A stretch of DNA of 64,000 nt, from the NCBI GenBank assembly GCA_023362775.1, contig JALMGJ010000001.1, forward strand, positions 66,908,001 through 66,972,000, read 5' to 3'. Origin of the DNA: Charina bottae (lineage: Eukaryota; Chordata; Lepidosauria; Squamata; Charinaidae). Of the stretch, positions 54,471 through 64,000 are shown in pieces; the first letter of the stretch is position 1; each line of letters opens with the position of its first letter. Made by a program: the position numbers and the translations under genes. The notes below the pieces were generated by a model. The model did no database searches, had not been told where the DNA came from, and worked only from the letters and a program-made list of their open reading frames with translations.

Positions 54471-55961
54471 AACAGGCTGGGTTTAGAGCAGGCTGATCAA
54501 TATTAGACCATGCTATGATGCTGTAACACCTAGTAGAAAAGTATACCCACAAACCTGGACAATCCCTTTATGCAGCATTCATTGACTTTAGCTCAGCTTT
54601 TGACACAGTATCTAGATCTAAACTGTGGCGTAAATTTAAATACACTACAATAGACAAATGTCTGCTGCTGCTGCTTCTCATTAAAATTCATGAGAACACA
54701 AGATTGAAGGTCAGGTGCAGTAACCAAGGACACGTCACTAAGGAAATACCAGTAAGGAGGGGAGTTAGACAGAAATGTGTATTGGCTCCAGTTTTATTTA
54801 ATTATTATATAAACTCATTGGTTCTTCACTTAAGTAACTCTACTTTTCATCCTCCCAAATTAGTCCATAGACATATCAATTTACTACTGTATGCCGATGA
54901 TGCAGTAATTCTGTCATTGACTTCCATTGGCCTTAAAAGAGCCCTGAGATCGCTTAAACATCATTGTACGAGGAGGAATTAAAAATAAATTATTACAAGA
55001 CCAAGATTCTCACTTTCTCCAAATGCCCAAAACAGAGAAGCTGGAACTTAGGTGGGCAGTCCATTGAGGAGGTTAAGATCTTTAAATATTTTGGGATAGT
55101 TTTTCAAGCTTCAGGAAGCAGAAATGCCCACCTGAGATCTGCATCGGCTATTCAAACTTATTATTTTATCAGAGGAGCACAGCTTATCCCTGCTGCAATT
55201 AAATTGTTTGCAGCTGAAGCCCGAGCACAACTGCTATATGGGGCTCAATTAGGACCATATAACAGCATGATTACCTTAGAAAGAATTTTTTGAGGAGCAT
55301 CTTTCAGGTTACCTGCTGTGTCCCAAATGGAGTACTTCGACAGAAACTTGAATCCAATCTCTGGATAAATATCTTTACCTACTGGCTAAAACTACACCAC
55401 AATCCTGGTGGATTGACCCATCTAATATTGGTAGACAACTTCAAATCATCTTGGGAAACAGCTATCCAAAAGAAACTGAGCCACTATGGCTTTTCCAGTG
55501 ATGCCATCTTAACTTTAGGGCTAGATCAAGCTAGATCAATATTAAGGCAAAGGATCTTAGACATAGAAGGCCAAACAGAAATTGCTGCTTTCTCTCACAT
55601 ATTTGTAAATAACCAAATTTTAGCTCCTATGCCAGCTTCATATCTACATCACATCACAGTTCCCAAATTCAGGAGAACTTAATCTTTATCAATTTAATGC
55701 TCTCCCCACAGCTGTTTTGGAAGGGAAATATAGGAAAACCCCTTATGAAACTCAACATTGCCCCTGTAACACGGGTGCTATAGAAACCACAGCCCATGTT
55801 CTTTGTACTGCCAGTTTTACAGGGACATTCACCACTAGCTGACTACTCCTTTAGGGCACTCTGATAATTTTTATTTCCATTTATTCAATTTATTTGTTAG
55901 ATAACCAGGATAAGTCTATCTCTCTAAAAGTAGCAAAATTTTGCTACATTATGTGTAAGCT

Positions 55962-55982
55962 TTACCCTAACCCTAACCCTAA
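55962..55982. repeat. Short telomere-like tract (CCCTAA)3
   Basis: TACCCTAACCCTAACCCTAA sits between the LINE 3' UTR and the SINE head. Three units only. Confidence 0.9.
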
Positions 55983-55984
55983 AA

Positions 55985-56300
55985 AATGAGCCTTGTGTGG
56001 CGCAGAGTGTTAGGCGGCAGTATTGCAACCGAAACACTCCCCACGACCTGAGTTCGATCCCAGCGGAAGCTGGGTCTCAGGTAGCCGGCTCAGGTCGACT
56101 CAGCCTTCCATCCTTCCAAGGTAGGTAAAATGAGTACCCAGCTTGCTGGGGGAAAGGTAATTACGACTGGGGAAGACAATGGCAAACCACCCCGCTCTAT
56201 AGTCTGCCAGGAAATAGTCACGAAAGCGGCGTCTCCCCAGGGGTCACATGACTCGGTGCTTGCACAGGGGAACCTTTCCTTCCTTCCTTCGCCCACAAGT
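55985..56300 (+). mobile_element. tRNA-derived SINE, second family
   Basis: The head begins GAGCCTTGTGTGGCGCAGAG with the A box, and GAGTTCGATCCC (56050-56061) is the B box. The body has GGTAGCCGGCTCAGGTCGAC, AAAATGAGTACCCAGCTTGC and GACAATGGCAAACCACCCCG. The 3' end is GGTGCTTGCACAGGGGAACC then TTTCC repeats. It is not a tRNA gene: there is no cloverleaf 3' half and the body is long. Confidence 0.88.
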
Positions 56301-56415
56301 GGTTGCCAGTAGTCATTGATGTTAGGGGTTAACTTTGCTTTGTTTTACTGAATGTATTTTTATTGGTCAATGAACAATAAAATGACTGAAATAAAGTTTC
56401 TGTCTGTCTGTAACA

Positions 56416-57894
56416 AAATATAGGGAACTGACGTAAATGAAACACTCTAATTAATGGTTTTCTCAAGAATCTTTGCTCAGCCAATAATATTTCCTACATG
56501 TTTAAATACCATTGATTCAAAGAAAGATGCATTTCAGTTTTGTGATATTAAATTTGTCAGGAAGCAGAAACGATTGAATTAATTTATAGAGTTGCAACAA
56601 TTTATAGGAATTAGAAAATATGGACAATATAACTACAATAGAATTCATTACCAAAGATTGCTGAGTAATTTTTTTCAATTTCCTCAAAAACATTTGACCA
56701 AGATAAATAATTAAATGGGCATTTCCACCAGAGATAGTAACATGTAGTGATTTAATTATAATTATAACCTCTCTAACACAGAAAACATTTGATTAAGATA
56801 ATGTAATTTTAAAGAGGTATAATATGCCTTTGTAAATTAAATTCCTAAGTCAGACAGCTTGCACTGTGGTGTGTTGCTTGCAAAGATAGAGGTATATTGG
56901 TCTTACCATTACATTGTTAACTTACATTTGTTGTTTGTCCCAATTGGTAGATTTTGAGTTACTACTGTTAAAAGCAGTGAGAGAATGGCATTTGGATTTT
57001 CTGCCTTAGACCTTAAAATGTCTAAAGTTTTTTCTAGTCACAGGAGCATACAAAGCATTTCACACTTAAAAGAGCCATTTCAAATATTCCTAGTGCCAAA
57101 TAAAACTGTGAACAACTCAGACATTTGAGGTCGGAATGTTTGAGTGTTCCAAGTGCTGCAGTTGGAATTTTGTGTTGAGACTTGCCATGGGGATGGTTTT
57201 TAAATGTTCTTATTTTCAAACCTGTGGGGGGTTTGCAGTGCTGGAGTAGAGCAGCAGGTGTTTTAGTACATGGTACAGTGAGGAGCTGTTCTGCATCTGA
57301 GACTGCTATAGAGTGAGAGAATTAGGATTTGTAGAACAGGACCAGTGTGGCTGGTCCCAGGGGATCCTTCTGTGCTTTCCTGGTAGGTATCTGGTTAGTT
57401 GCTGCGACTTCTACCCCATCCCATTTTACTTCTCATCTGCTGCTGTTGGGTTTTTGTTTTAGTTTTAAACAATTTTCTGCTTTTCAATTTTGCTCTGTTA
57501 CACATTAAATATGGCCCTTTTAAACAGAAGTTCTCCTTTATGGTCTTTCCCCTAATTTGGTGCGAGATAGGCTAACTCCAACCTATCACAACTTCTTTAA
57601 AGTCACTAGAGAGAGAGAAAGAGGTCCAGGAGTTACCAAAATAACTTACCTGTCTCATGGCATCATCATGCAAATGACACAAATTATGTAATTTTCATCA
57701 GTTGTGGCTTGATGTATGCTATTTGTGCCATTTGTGCAATTATGTCATAACATACATGATATCACTTGACCTTCCTTCAGAAGCCTACAGAGGTAGAGCA
57801 GTCATTTGGAAAGGGATAATTAGAGATAGGTCAGATTAAGATTAAGAGAGGTGGAGAGGGACCTCTGTGAAGAGACTTAATTTTACTTTTGTCA
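56416..57894. other. MTA intron 2 DNA, no gene seen
   Basis: Apparently unique sequence. 57655-57760 has several ATG/CAT-rich short inverted pieces (AAATGACACAAATTATG, GTGCAATTATGTCAT). No exon with MTA similarity was recognised. Confidence 0.4.
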
Positions 57895-57899
57895 GTGGT

Positions 57900-58272
57900 T
57901 GTCAGGGTTCTAGTGAGAATCCTGCCATTTGTCTATGCATAGTTAGACTTTGTTGTGTTGTGTGGGGAGGGGGAGGATGTGCCAGGAGCCGTGTCTAACA
58001 CCAGAGACTGTGGAATGCATTGTCAAGGTCGTCCACCTGCAGGAGTCTGGAGGGGGCGAGCGCGGAGTGAGAAAATAACGGACATTGACATCATGAGCGC
58101 GAAGCAACTGGCGCGAAGGGGGAGAGCCTAAGTTTGAGTGTTTGGCGGGAAACCGTCATTCGGATCTTTGAGAGCGCTTTGATTTACATGTATCCTTAAT
58201 AAAGCTTATTCTGCAGTTCAATGAATTGCATGGAGAAGTGTTTATTGGGGTATTGAAGTCAGGGTCATCACA
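57900..58272 (+). repeat. Chromovirus-2 5' LTR
   Basis: 373 bp, TGTCAGGGTTCTAGTG to GTCATCACA. It has AATAAA at 58198-58203. From GCGAAGGGGGAGAG at about 58117 on, it matches 61302-61461 with few differences, for example TTATTCTGCAG against TTACTCTGTAG. Confidence 0.92.
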
Positions 58273-58381
58273 GAAAGATCTGAATCACTTTGTATGTCGG
58301 TTTTTCACGAGGCTACTACTGAAACCTCAGAGCCTTACGGTTGAGAATCGACCTTCTACCATTTATCTGCTGACTATTTGC

Positions 58382-59825
58382 ATGTCAGAAACCAAAGAGA
58401 TGGAAGAGTCTATCGAACAACCCCAGGAAGGGGAGATCGCACAGCCGAGTACTTCCAGAGACAGTGGAGTGGTCCCGAAGGAAGAGAAATCGGTTGCATT
58501 CGAGCTGAAAGGTGATCAGAAGAAAAAACCAAAGAAGGGAGATGGGGAAGGCAGTGGTGATGCCACTGAGATCCTCGTGATGCAAACCCTGAAACTCAAG
58601 CAGAGTGGTCCATGGGGATCGGAGGCGGTGTGAAACCTGAAATTGGCAGATGGACTGCCAAGCAATGTGTCACTCAAGCGCAAAGGGTAGCTTCCTTAGA
58701 AGCAAAAATGTCCTGGATGGATTTTGAATTAGAGACCATAAGTCAACAGATAGCAATGATAAAGAAGACTCTTCAACAAATCTTACAGAACCAAGAAGGA
58801 GGTAAAGCTGCCCAAAGAGGTGCCAGCCCTACATTGACATCAGCTGAAAGTGATGGCTCAGATGGAAGTGAAGAAGAGGAAGAAACTTCTGAACCTGAGG
58901 AGTGCTTCAGCCTTCCAGCTCAAAGTGTACATCTAAAGGTGAAAACACCATCTATCAAAGTTAAATCTATGACTGTTAATAAATTAAAGATGCGATTTGA
59001 TGGTGATCCAGAGAAACTAGCATGTTTCATGACTCATGTCAGAGGGTTTATGGAGGAGTTTGAAGAATCCTTTGCCAACAAAGATGCTAAAGTGAGGTAT
59101 GTGTCAAGGTTTTTGGAAGGAGAGGCAGCAAATTGGTTGGTAGCAATGCATGAAGCGAAGGCTAAAGAACTACTAACATTTAGCTCCTTCATGATGGCAT
59201 TGCGAAAACAGTTTGAAGATACCTTATCAAAGATGTCTGCCAGAGCTGAGTTGCAGAATCTAAGGCAAGGAAATCGCACTGTGGCAGAGAATGCCATGGA
59301 GTTTCAAGAACTCATAAACAGATTACCAGATTGGCCAGAAACTTTCCAAATTGAGTATTTTCAGATGTGTCTGAAGCCAGAAATCCTTGAGATGGCAGCA
59401 GGAAGAGGGGATCCAGAAACCTTAGACAAGTGGAATCAATTGGCGGGGAAAGCAGAAAACACCAAACTACGCATAAAGTCGTATAGACAGTTTCAAATAC
59501 CAGCCAGAAGAGTTACAGGGGTTGCAACATCACCTAAAAAGATGGCTAACTAGAAAACCTGGGAAGAGGAAAAGGAACGTTGAGCAAAAAGTGGACTGTG
59601 TTTTAAATGTGGAAAAGAGGGCCATCGCATTAGTAATTGTCCACAAACTACTTACATCTCGAAAAAGAAACCAGAGACGAAAAGAGCTAAACCACCCCAG
59701 CCAAAAAGAAAAGGAGCTGCCATAGCAATCAAGCAGCCAAGCAAAGCGGATTTATTCAGCGGAGAAAACGACTTTACAGATGAAGAATTTTTGCCGATGG
59801 GAAACTCCAACTGCCTGTCCTGAGA
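58382..59825 (+). pseudogene. gag: Chromovirus-2 gag, frameshifted
   Basis: ATG at 58382 (MSETKEMEESIEQPQEG). The frame shifts near 58600 and continues from 58612 with a coiled-coil-like VASLEAKMSWMDFELETISQ, an acidic stretch, and the capsid part (FDGDPEKLACFMTHVRGFM, YVSRFLEGEAANWLV, LPDWPETFQIEYFQMCL). Stops at 59551 and about 59581 precede the knuckle CFKCGKEGHRISNC (about 59599-59640). The Gag end TGA is followed by G and ATG (TGAGATG near 59821), close to the TGATG overlap of the first chromovirus. Confidence 0.88.
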
Positions 59826-59870
59826 TGCGCTGGAGGACAGGCATTTGCAGATAGGCACGCAGATCCACTG

Positions 59871-60480
59871 GTGAGTGGTGATTGTCCAACCATGCAAGTG
59901 AAGGTAAAAATCGAGACTTTGGATGGAACGGAGCAAGCCAGCTTATTGGCTATGCTGGACTCAGGGTGTTCCAGGTGCTTAATTCACCTGGCCATAGTGA
60001 CTGGACTAAGACTAAAATTACATAAGCTTAAAGTGCCGATAATTTTTTGTCAACTCGATGGTTCTGATATGAAAGGGGGTCCGGTGGAATATTACACAGA
60101 AGCATTGAAAATGACTATTGGAACACACCAAGAGACTTTGAGATTTATTGTGGCACCGATAGCTAATCAACCGATAGTCTTGGGGCTGAAATGGCTTAGA
60201 GAATGAAATCCCCAGATTGATTGGGTTTCGGGGGAGATGGACTTTGCTGATGGGTCATATGGTGGGTTGGAAGCCAAGGACATCTGAATTGGACCTGAAA
60301 TCGGGCCTGCTGGGATAAAGATTAACGATCAGCCAGTTCAGGAGGTAGAGATTCCTGAGCAATATGAGGAAGTGCAAGTGGTTTTTGATGAAGCAGAATC
60401 AAACCAATTGCCTCCTCATTGTAACACTGACTGTGCTATTGAACTTGAACCTGGGGCGGTCCTACCAAAGACTAAACTAC
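59871..60480 (+). pseudogene. pol: Chromovirus-2 protease and pol N-terminus
   Basis: The frame 59871-60206 has LLAMLDSGCSRCLIHLAIV (aspartic protease) and FIVAPIANQPIVLGLKWLRE. A TGA interrupts it at 60204-60206. The same frame goes on with NPQIDWVSGEMDFADGSY and a linker to ELEPGAVLPKTKL, which corresponds to the entry of the RT domain. The RT itself is deleted. Confidence 0.85.
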
Positions 60481-60512
60481 TCCATGACCTTCAGCACTTC
60501 AACAACTAGGCA

Positions 60513-61300
60513 TTGACCAGAACACTAATAAAAGAGCCCAGTGACCAAGAGGTTATCTCCCACATGCAATTGGGAAAAGCCGCCATCACCTGCAGTAGAA
60601 AGGGGTCTCCCAACATCCCTCTGGAATCGTCACTAATGAAAGAAATACGGGCTGAACTTGTAAAAGACTCATGCTGGAAAATAAATAAGCAGACGCTCCA
60701 AGAGAGTAATGGACTATGGTGGAGTGGGGAAAGGTTGTACATTCCCAATACCTTAAGAAAATTTATTTTGGAAAGGTGTCACAACGATAAAGTGGCTGGA
60801 CATTTTGGTTTTGTAAAAACTCTGCATTTGGTTAGGTGGCAATTTTGGTGGCCCACATTGAGAAAAGATGTTAAAGGCTATGTTATTTCTTGTCCCACCT
60901 GTGCCACTATGAAAAAAGCCCCTGGCAAGCCAGTGGGATTGTTGCAGCCTGTTGCGAATCCTTCTCAACCCTGGAAGCAAATAGCTATGGACTTTATTGT
61001 GGACTTGCCTGAGAGCAAGGGAAAGACTGTGATTTGGGTTGTTACGGATTTGTTTTCTAAACAAGCACATTTTATTCCGTGTAAGAGCATACCTTCTGCT
61101 ACTCATTTAGCCAGACTCTTTATCCAGCACGTCTATCGTCCTCACCCTGTGAGGGTGATCAGTGATCGCGGAAGTCAATTTACTTCAAAATTTTGGAGGG
61201 CGTTTTTAAAATTAATTGGAACTGAAGAAGGTTTAAGCTCTGCGTTCCATCCTTCAACGGACGGATTGACTGAATGTCTTAACGCCGTATTGGAGTATTG
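60513..61300 (+). pseudogene. pol: Chromovirus-2 integrase, truncated
   Basis: The open frame carries the HHCC finger (ERCHNDKVAGHFGFVKTLHL, CPTCATMKKAPGKP) and the catalytic core: QIAMDFIVDLPES with Asp 1, VISDRGSQFTSKFW with Asp 2, and TDGLTECLN with Glu. After AVLEYW it runs directly into LTR sequence, so the C-terminal domain and chromodomain are lost. Integrase joins cDNA to the host DNA; this copy is dead. Confidence 0.9.
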
Positions 61301-61301
61301 G

Positions 61302-61461
61302 TGCGAAGGGGGAGAGCTAAGTTTGAGTGTTTGGCGGGAAACCGTCATTCGGATCTTTGAGAGTGCTTTGATTTACATGTATCCTTAATAAAGCTTACTC
61401 TGTAGTTCAATGAATTGCATGGAGAAGTGTTTATTGAGGCATTGAAGTCAGGGTCATCACA
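61302..61461 (+). repeat. Chromovirus-2 3' LTR, 5'-truncated
   Basis: Matches 58117-58272 (R-U5 part), including CTTAATAAAGCTTA, and ends ...GGGTCATCACA at 61461. Confidence 0.93.
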
Positions 61462-61466
61462 GTGGT

Positions 61467-61820
61467 CACCTGCCATTTTGGTGGGTGAGATTAAATCAGA
61501 GTCCAGTTGTGGATGAGGTTTTTCTGCCAGCATAAGAAGGTATCTCTGGCCATGTCATCCCATTCCCTTCTATTAGCATTTCAGGTTCTCAGGGGGGGAG
61601 AGAGGAGGAGAAGGAGTCACAGCTGGTAGAGTCACAACTGGACACTGGCTTTTTTTGGATCAAATCATTTTCCTTAAGATGAACCTCTGTCTGCTGCAGT
61701 TTCCTGTCTTATCACTGGTGAGGGAGTGAGAGATAACCTTTACTTCATTCACCAGACCACTGGCGGCTAGCCACCTGTCTTCCACTCAGATATTGTTCTG
61801 TTCGGACTTTGACCACCAGT
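61467..61820. other. MTA intron 2 DNA, no feature seen
   Basis: Flank of the chromovirus. Nothing recognised. Confidence 0.4.
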
Positions 61821-63304
61821 ACTTTTTAATAAAATAGTTTTATTAATGAAAACTATTTACAAATTGTAGTCCAATAATACAATTGGAGAATACTGGATCG
61901 ATTGGTGCACTTGAATATAGGCAGCTATGCGATAGCGCAACTAAGTTCAGCAGCAAGTGCCAAAGGTTCTGGGTAAGTTGGCTAGGAGTCTTGAGGTAGA
62001 CTTGGCTTCTGCTTGAAGCTGACAAGGCTAGACTGGTTCTCTGGTAACACTAGACTGGAACAGCAGGTAAACTGGACTGGTTCCCCTGGAACTCTGGACT
62101 GGATTGCAGGATACACTGGACTGGTTCCTCTGGGACTCTGGACTGGAGCTGCAGGATAAGCTGGGCTGGTTCCTCTGGGAATCTGGACTGGATCCTCTGG
62201 AACTCTGGACTGGAACTGCAGGATATACTGGACTAGTTCCTCTGGGATACCGTACTGGAACTGCAATGCAGACTGGGCTGGTTCCTCTGAAACCCAGGAC
62301 TGGAATCACAAGACAGGCTGAACCGGTTCCTCTGAAGCACTGGACTGGGATTGCAATGCAGACTGGATTGGTTCCTCTGGGATACTGGACTGGAGCCTCA
62401 AGGCAGACTGGACTGGAACCGCTACCAATGAAATGGAAGCTGCAAGGCAAACTAAATCACCCCCACTAGGTAACACTGCCTGTATACCAGGCAGGACTGG
62501 GTACGGTGGGCTTGGCAGCCCTCCAAAGACAGAATGGGGCGACCCAAAATCGATGCGACGAACCACACAAGGCTGAGCATGGTACTTGGCTATATTGGCC
62601 AGGCAACGCCCCGGCAAGACTAGCGAATGCTGTGAAGCTGAAGACGCCAGCTGACAATTGCCCGAAGGGACTGAAGCCTTCCTGCTAGGATTCTCTGAGA
62701 AGATGCTCGCTAACGTTCCGAACCCTCTTGATGAAACAAGCTGAGCTTCTTTTGCGGCTGGGGTAGATTCAGAAATGAGAAGAGGCTCTGGCTCTGATTC
62801 CGCAGGAAGAGGATTCTCTGACGATTCCAGCTGAACTTCCTCTGAAGTTGCTGTATGGTGAGTAGAACAGTTGACCCCGGCGACTGGGTGCTTGCTCTTG
62901 CACTCTTTTATCCTGCTCTTGGCCCGCCTTTTCTCTTTGGGGGCCAATTGGAGCTCCTGCTGCTAGGCGCACTTTTCTGCCCGCCTTTGTCTTGCGCTGA
63001 TTGGTGTTGAACAAGGAAGTGAGTCTGGAGCACCAATCAGCTGCTCAGGATTTTCCCGCACTGTCAGGTCATCTCCAGGTTCTTTGCTCCGCACCTGCTT
63101 CTTTGGCATCCATAAGTCTGGCGTCCGCCCATGAGATCGGGATTGTTGCGGCCTAGGGTAAGTTTCGTTTCTTCTTTGGGTTTCGTTTTCTTCTTCCTCA
63201 GTGTCAGAGTCACACTGGACTCTGACAGATATGAACAGATATAAAGGGTGCTGTTCCTCAGATACTTGAATCTTCTCAGGCACTGAGTCGCCTAAGCAAG
63301 TCAT
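61821..63304 (-). other. Unidentified minus-strand unit with coding-like frames
   Basis: GC-richer than its surroundings. The minus strand has a frame of 113 codons (63304-62963, acidic, DSDTEEEENETQ). An overlapping 213-codon frame (62947-62306) has a basic start (MAPKEKRRAKSRIKECKSKH) and a Ser/Pro/Glu-rich body that runs into a 45-bp minisatellite. GGATAAAAGAGTGC near 62916 could be a TATA-like element. AATAAAACTATTTTATTAA near 61845 could be a poly(A) signal. I do not recognise the family. It may be a long LTR, an accessory part of a retroelement, or a host-derived sequence. Confidence 0.4.
62022..62425 (-). repeat. 45-bp minisatellite, about nine units
   Basis: On the plus strand the unit is CTGGACTGGTTCCTCTGGGA plus a GGACTGGA/AACTGCAGGATA-like half, repeated with 10-25% divergence. 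Because 45 is a multiple of 3, the minus frame encodes repeated 15-residue units of the type PVQSPRGTSPVYPA. Confidence 0.9.
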
Positions 63305-63859
63305 AATGGTTGATGATTCAATGGCTCATGACATCTGAAATGCACATTAAATGTGGCTCAGCTGGATGTCCACAATGAATAGAGACTCTTGTAGTCCATC
63401 TGATTAATGCAAGCTGGCCACTGTCTGATCATGGCATCAGCTAAATTGAAGTGGGATTTAGCTGCTATCACCTCTTTGGCAACCTCCCTCCTACTCTCAG
63501 CTCCATTCCTTTGGCCCACTTGCCTTCACACATGGCGAACAATAATGTTGCTGGACACCATGCAATGATCTAGCTGGGTCAGATAGGTTGGGCTGTCTTT
63601 GAAGCCACATGGGACATGATACATTATCCACACAGAGGTAGTTCTCTATGGCTGAGCAAACCACAGGACAGACAAAAGAGGATTGCTCACAGTTTCATGC
63701 CATTGTCTCCTGCCATGTAGGAAAACTGCTTCTGTCACCTTCTTAAAGATTCTTTGCTATGGGGAAGTTGGAATTCATGAGGGATATGCTGAATGTATGT
63801 TACCTACAGAAGAAAGTAGATAAAAGTAGGTTCTTCTGGATCTGGGAAATTATCATCTC
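63305..63859. other. MTA intron 2 DNA, probable decayed LINE upstream part
   Basis: It precedes the CR1/L2-like LINE segment at the window end and may be a degenerate part of the same element. No frame is open. Confidence 0.35.
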
Positions 63860-64000
63860 TGGTTCTGGATGGGGGTTGCGCTTCCCCATTCAGAACCAGT
63901 GCGGAACCTGGGGGTCCTTCTGGACTCACGGCTCCTGCTCGAGGAGCAGGTGGCAGCCGTGGCCAGAAGGGGCTTTGCGCAACTTCGTGTTGTGCGCCAG
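63860..64000 (+). mobile_element. CR1/L2-like LINE, internal part, cut by the window end
   Basis: Encodes LRFPIQNQCGTWGSFWTHGSC-like sequence in a shifted frame. More clearly it encodes VRNLGVLLDSRLLLEEQVAA, then VARRGFAQLRVVRQ. It is the same protein region as 26700-26800, and its last 27 bases align with bases 1-27 of the window. Confidence 0.85.

Larger units (their letters stand above)
54471..56415 (+). mobile_element. Non-LTR retrotransposon, RT to 3' end, with a nested SINE
   Basis: QAGFRAG (about 54474) and SLYAAFIDFSSAFDTVSRSK lead into VRRGVRQKCVLAPVLFNYYI, then the catalytic LLLYADDAVIL (54881-54913). Next are KTKILTFSKCPKQ, FKYFGIVFQASGS, ARAQLLYGAQLGP and a C-terminal FNALPTAVLEGKYR with a CPC...H...C cluster near 55760-55810. 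Several shifts and stops are present. The 3' UTR seems to resume after the SINE with GGTCAATGAACAATAAAATGAC (56368-56389). The clade is not certain. Confidence 0.75.
57895..61466 (+). mobile_element. Ty3/gypsy chromovirus, deletion derivative with 5-bp TSD
   Basis: GTGGT at 57895-57899 and 61462-61466 flanks an element that begins TGTCAGGGTTC and ends GGGTCATCACA. The 5' LTR is 57900-58272. The 3' LTR keeps only its last part (about 61300-61461). Gag, protease and most of integrase are present in broken frames. RT plus RNase H are missing (junction near 60480), as is the segment from mid-integrase to mid-3' LTR (junction near 61297). It is related to the element at 44779 but a different subfamily. 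Confidence 0.93.

Noticed and set aside
55985..56065. tRNA gene
   Set aside because: A and B boxes are present, but no acceptor-stem pairing or normal 3' half; it is the head of a SINE.
62022..62425. CRISPR-like regular repeats
   Set aside because: Units are directly adjacent without unique spacers and the genome is eukaryotic; it is a minisatellite.

Overview
The window looks like squamate reptile nuclear DNA (lizard or snake; the species cannot be decided). It is AT-rich and intron/intergenic in character, and carries a typical squamate mix of transposable elements: BovB (RTE) LINEs, tRNA-derived SINEs of the Sauria/Squam type that share the BovB 3' end, CR1/L2-like, R4-like and L1-clade LINEs, Penelope-like elements, a Ty1/copia element, two Ty3/gypsy chromoviruses and several hAT-type MITEs. 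Simple repeats are frequent.

Only one host gene is supported. Two small exons on the + strand (36753-36780 and 53575-53642) join in phase into the first 32 residues of a metastasis-associated protein (MTA1 or MTA3), a subunit of the NuRD chromatin-remodelling complex. Exon 1 sits in a CpG island (about 36280-37210). Intron 1 is about 16.8 kb. Intron 2 runs past the window end. Bases 1 to about 36200 are 5' flanking DNA of this gene.

Layout: 1-36200, intergenic, with a LINE fragment, a BovB stub, a copia element with a hairpin-like LTR, Penelope fragments, nested SINEs, an R4 fragment, an ORF1-only L1-like insertion flanked by a 249-bp direct duplication, a solo LTR inside a LINE, and a nearly full-length BovB nested in an L1-clade element. 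36200-37210, promoter/CpG island and exon 1. 37210-53574, intron 1 with SINEs, hAT MITEs and a young, almost complete chromovirus (44779-51100) in the sense orientation. 53575-53642, exon 2. 53643-64000, intron 2 with a non-LTR element, a telomere-like tract, a deleted chromovirus with a perfect 5-bp target-site duplication, and a minus-strand region with a 45-bp coding-like minisatellite.

The most unusual signal is that two of the youngest-looking insertions (22743-25355 and 44779-51100) are flanked by direct duplications of 249 and 76 bp. These are far longer than is usual for their classes, while other insertions in the same window show ordinary 5-13 bp duplications. All TE reading frames are described as they stand; most are broken.
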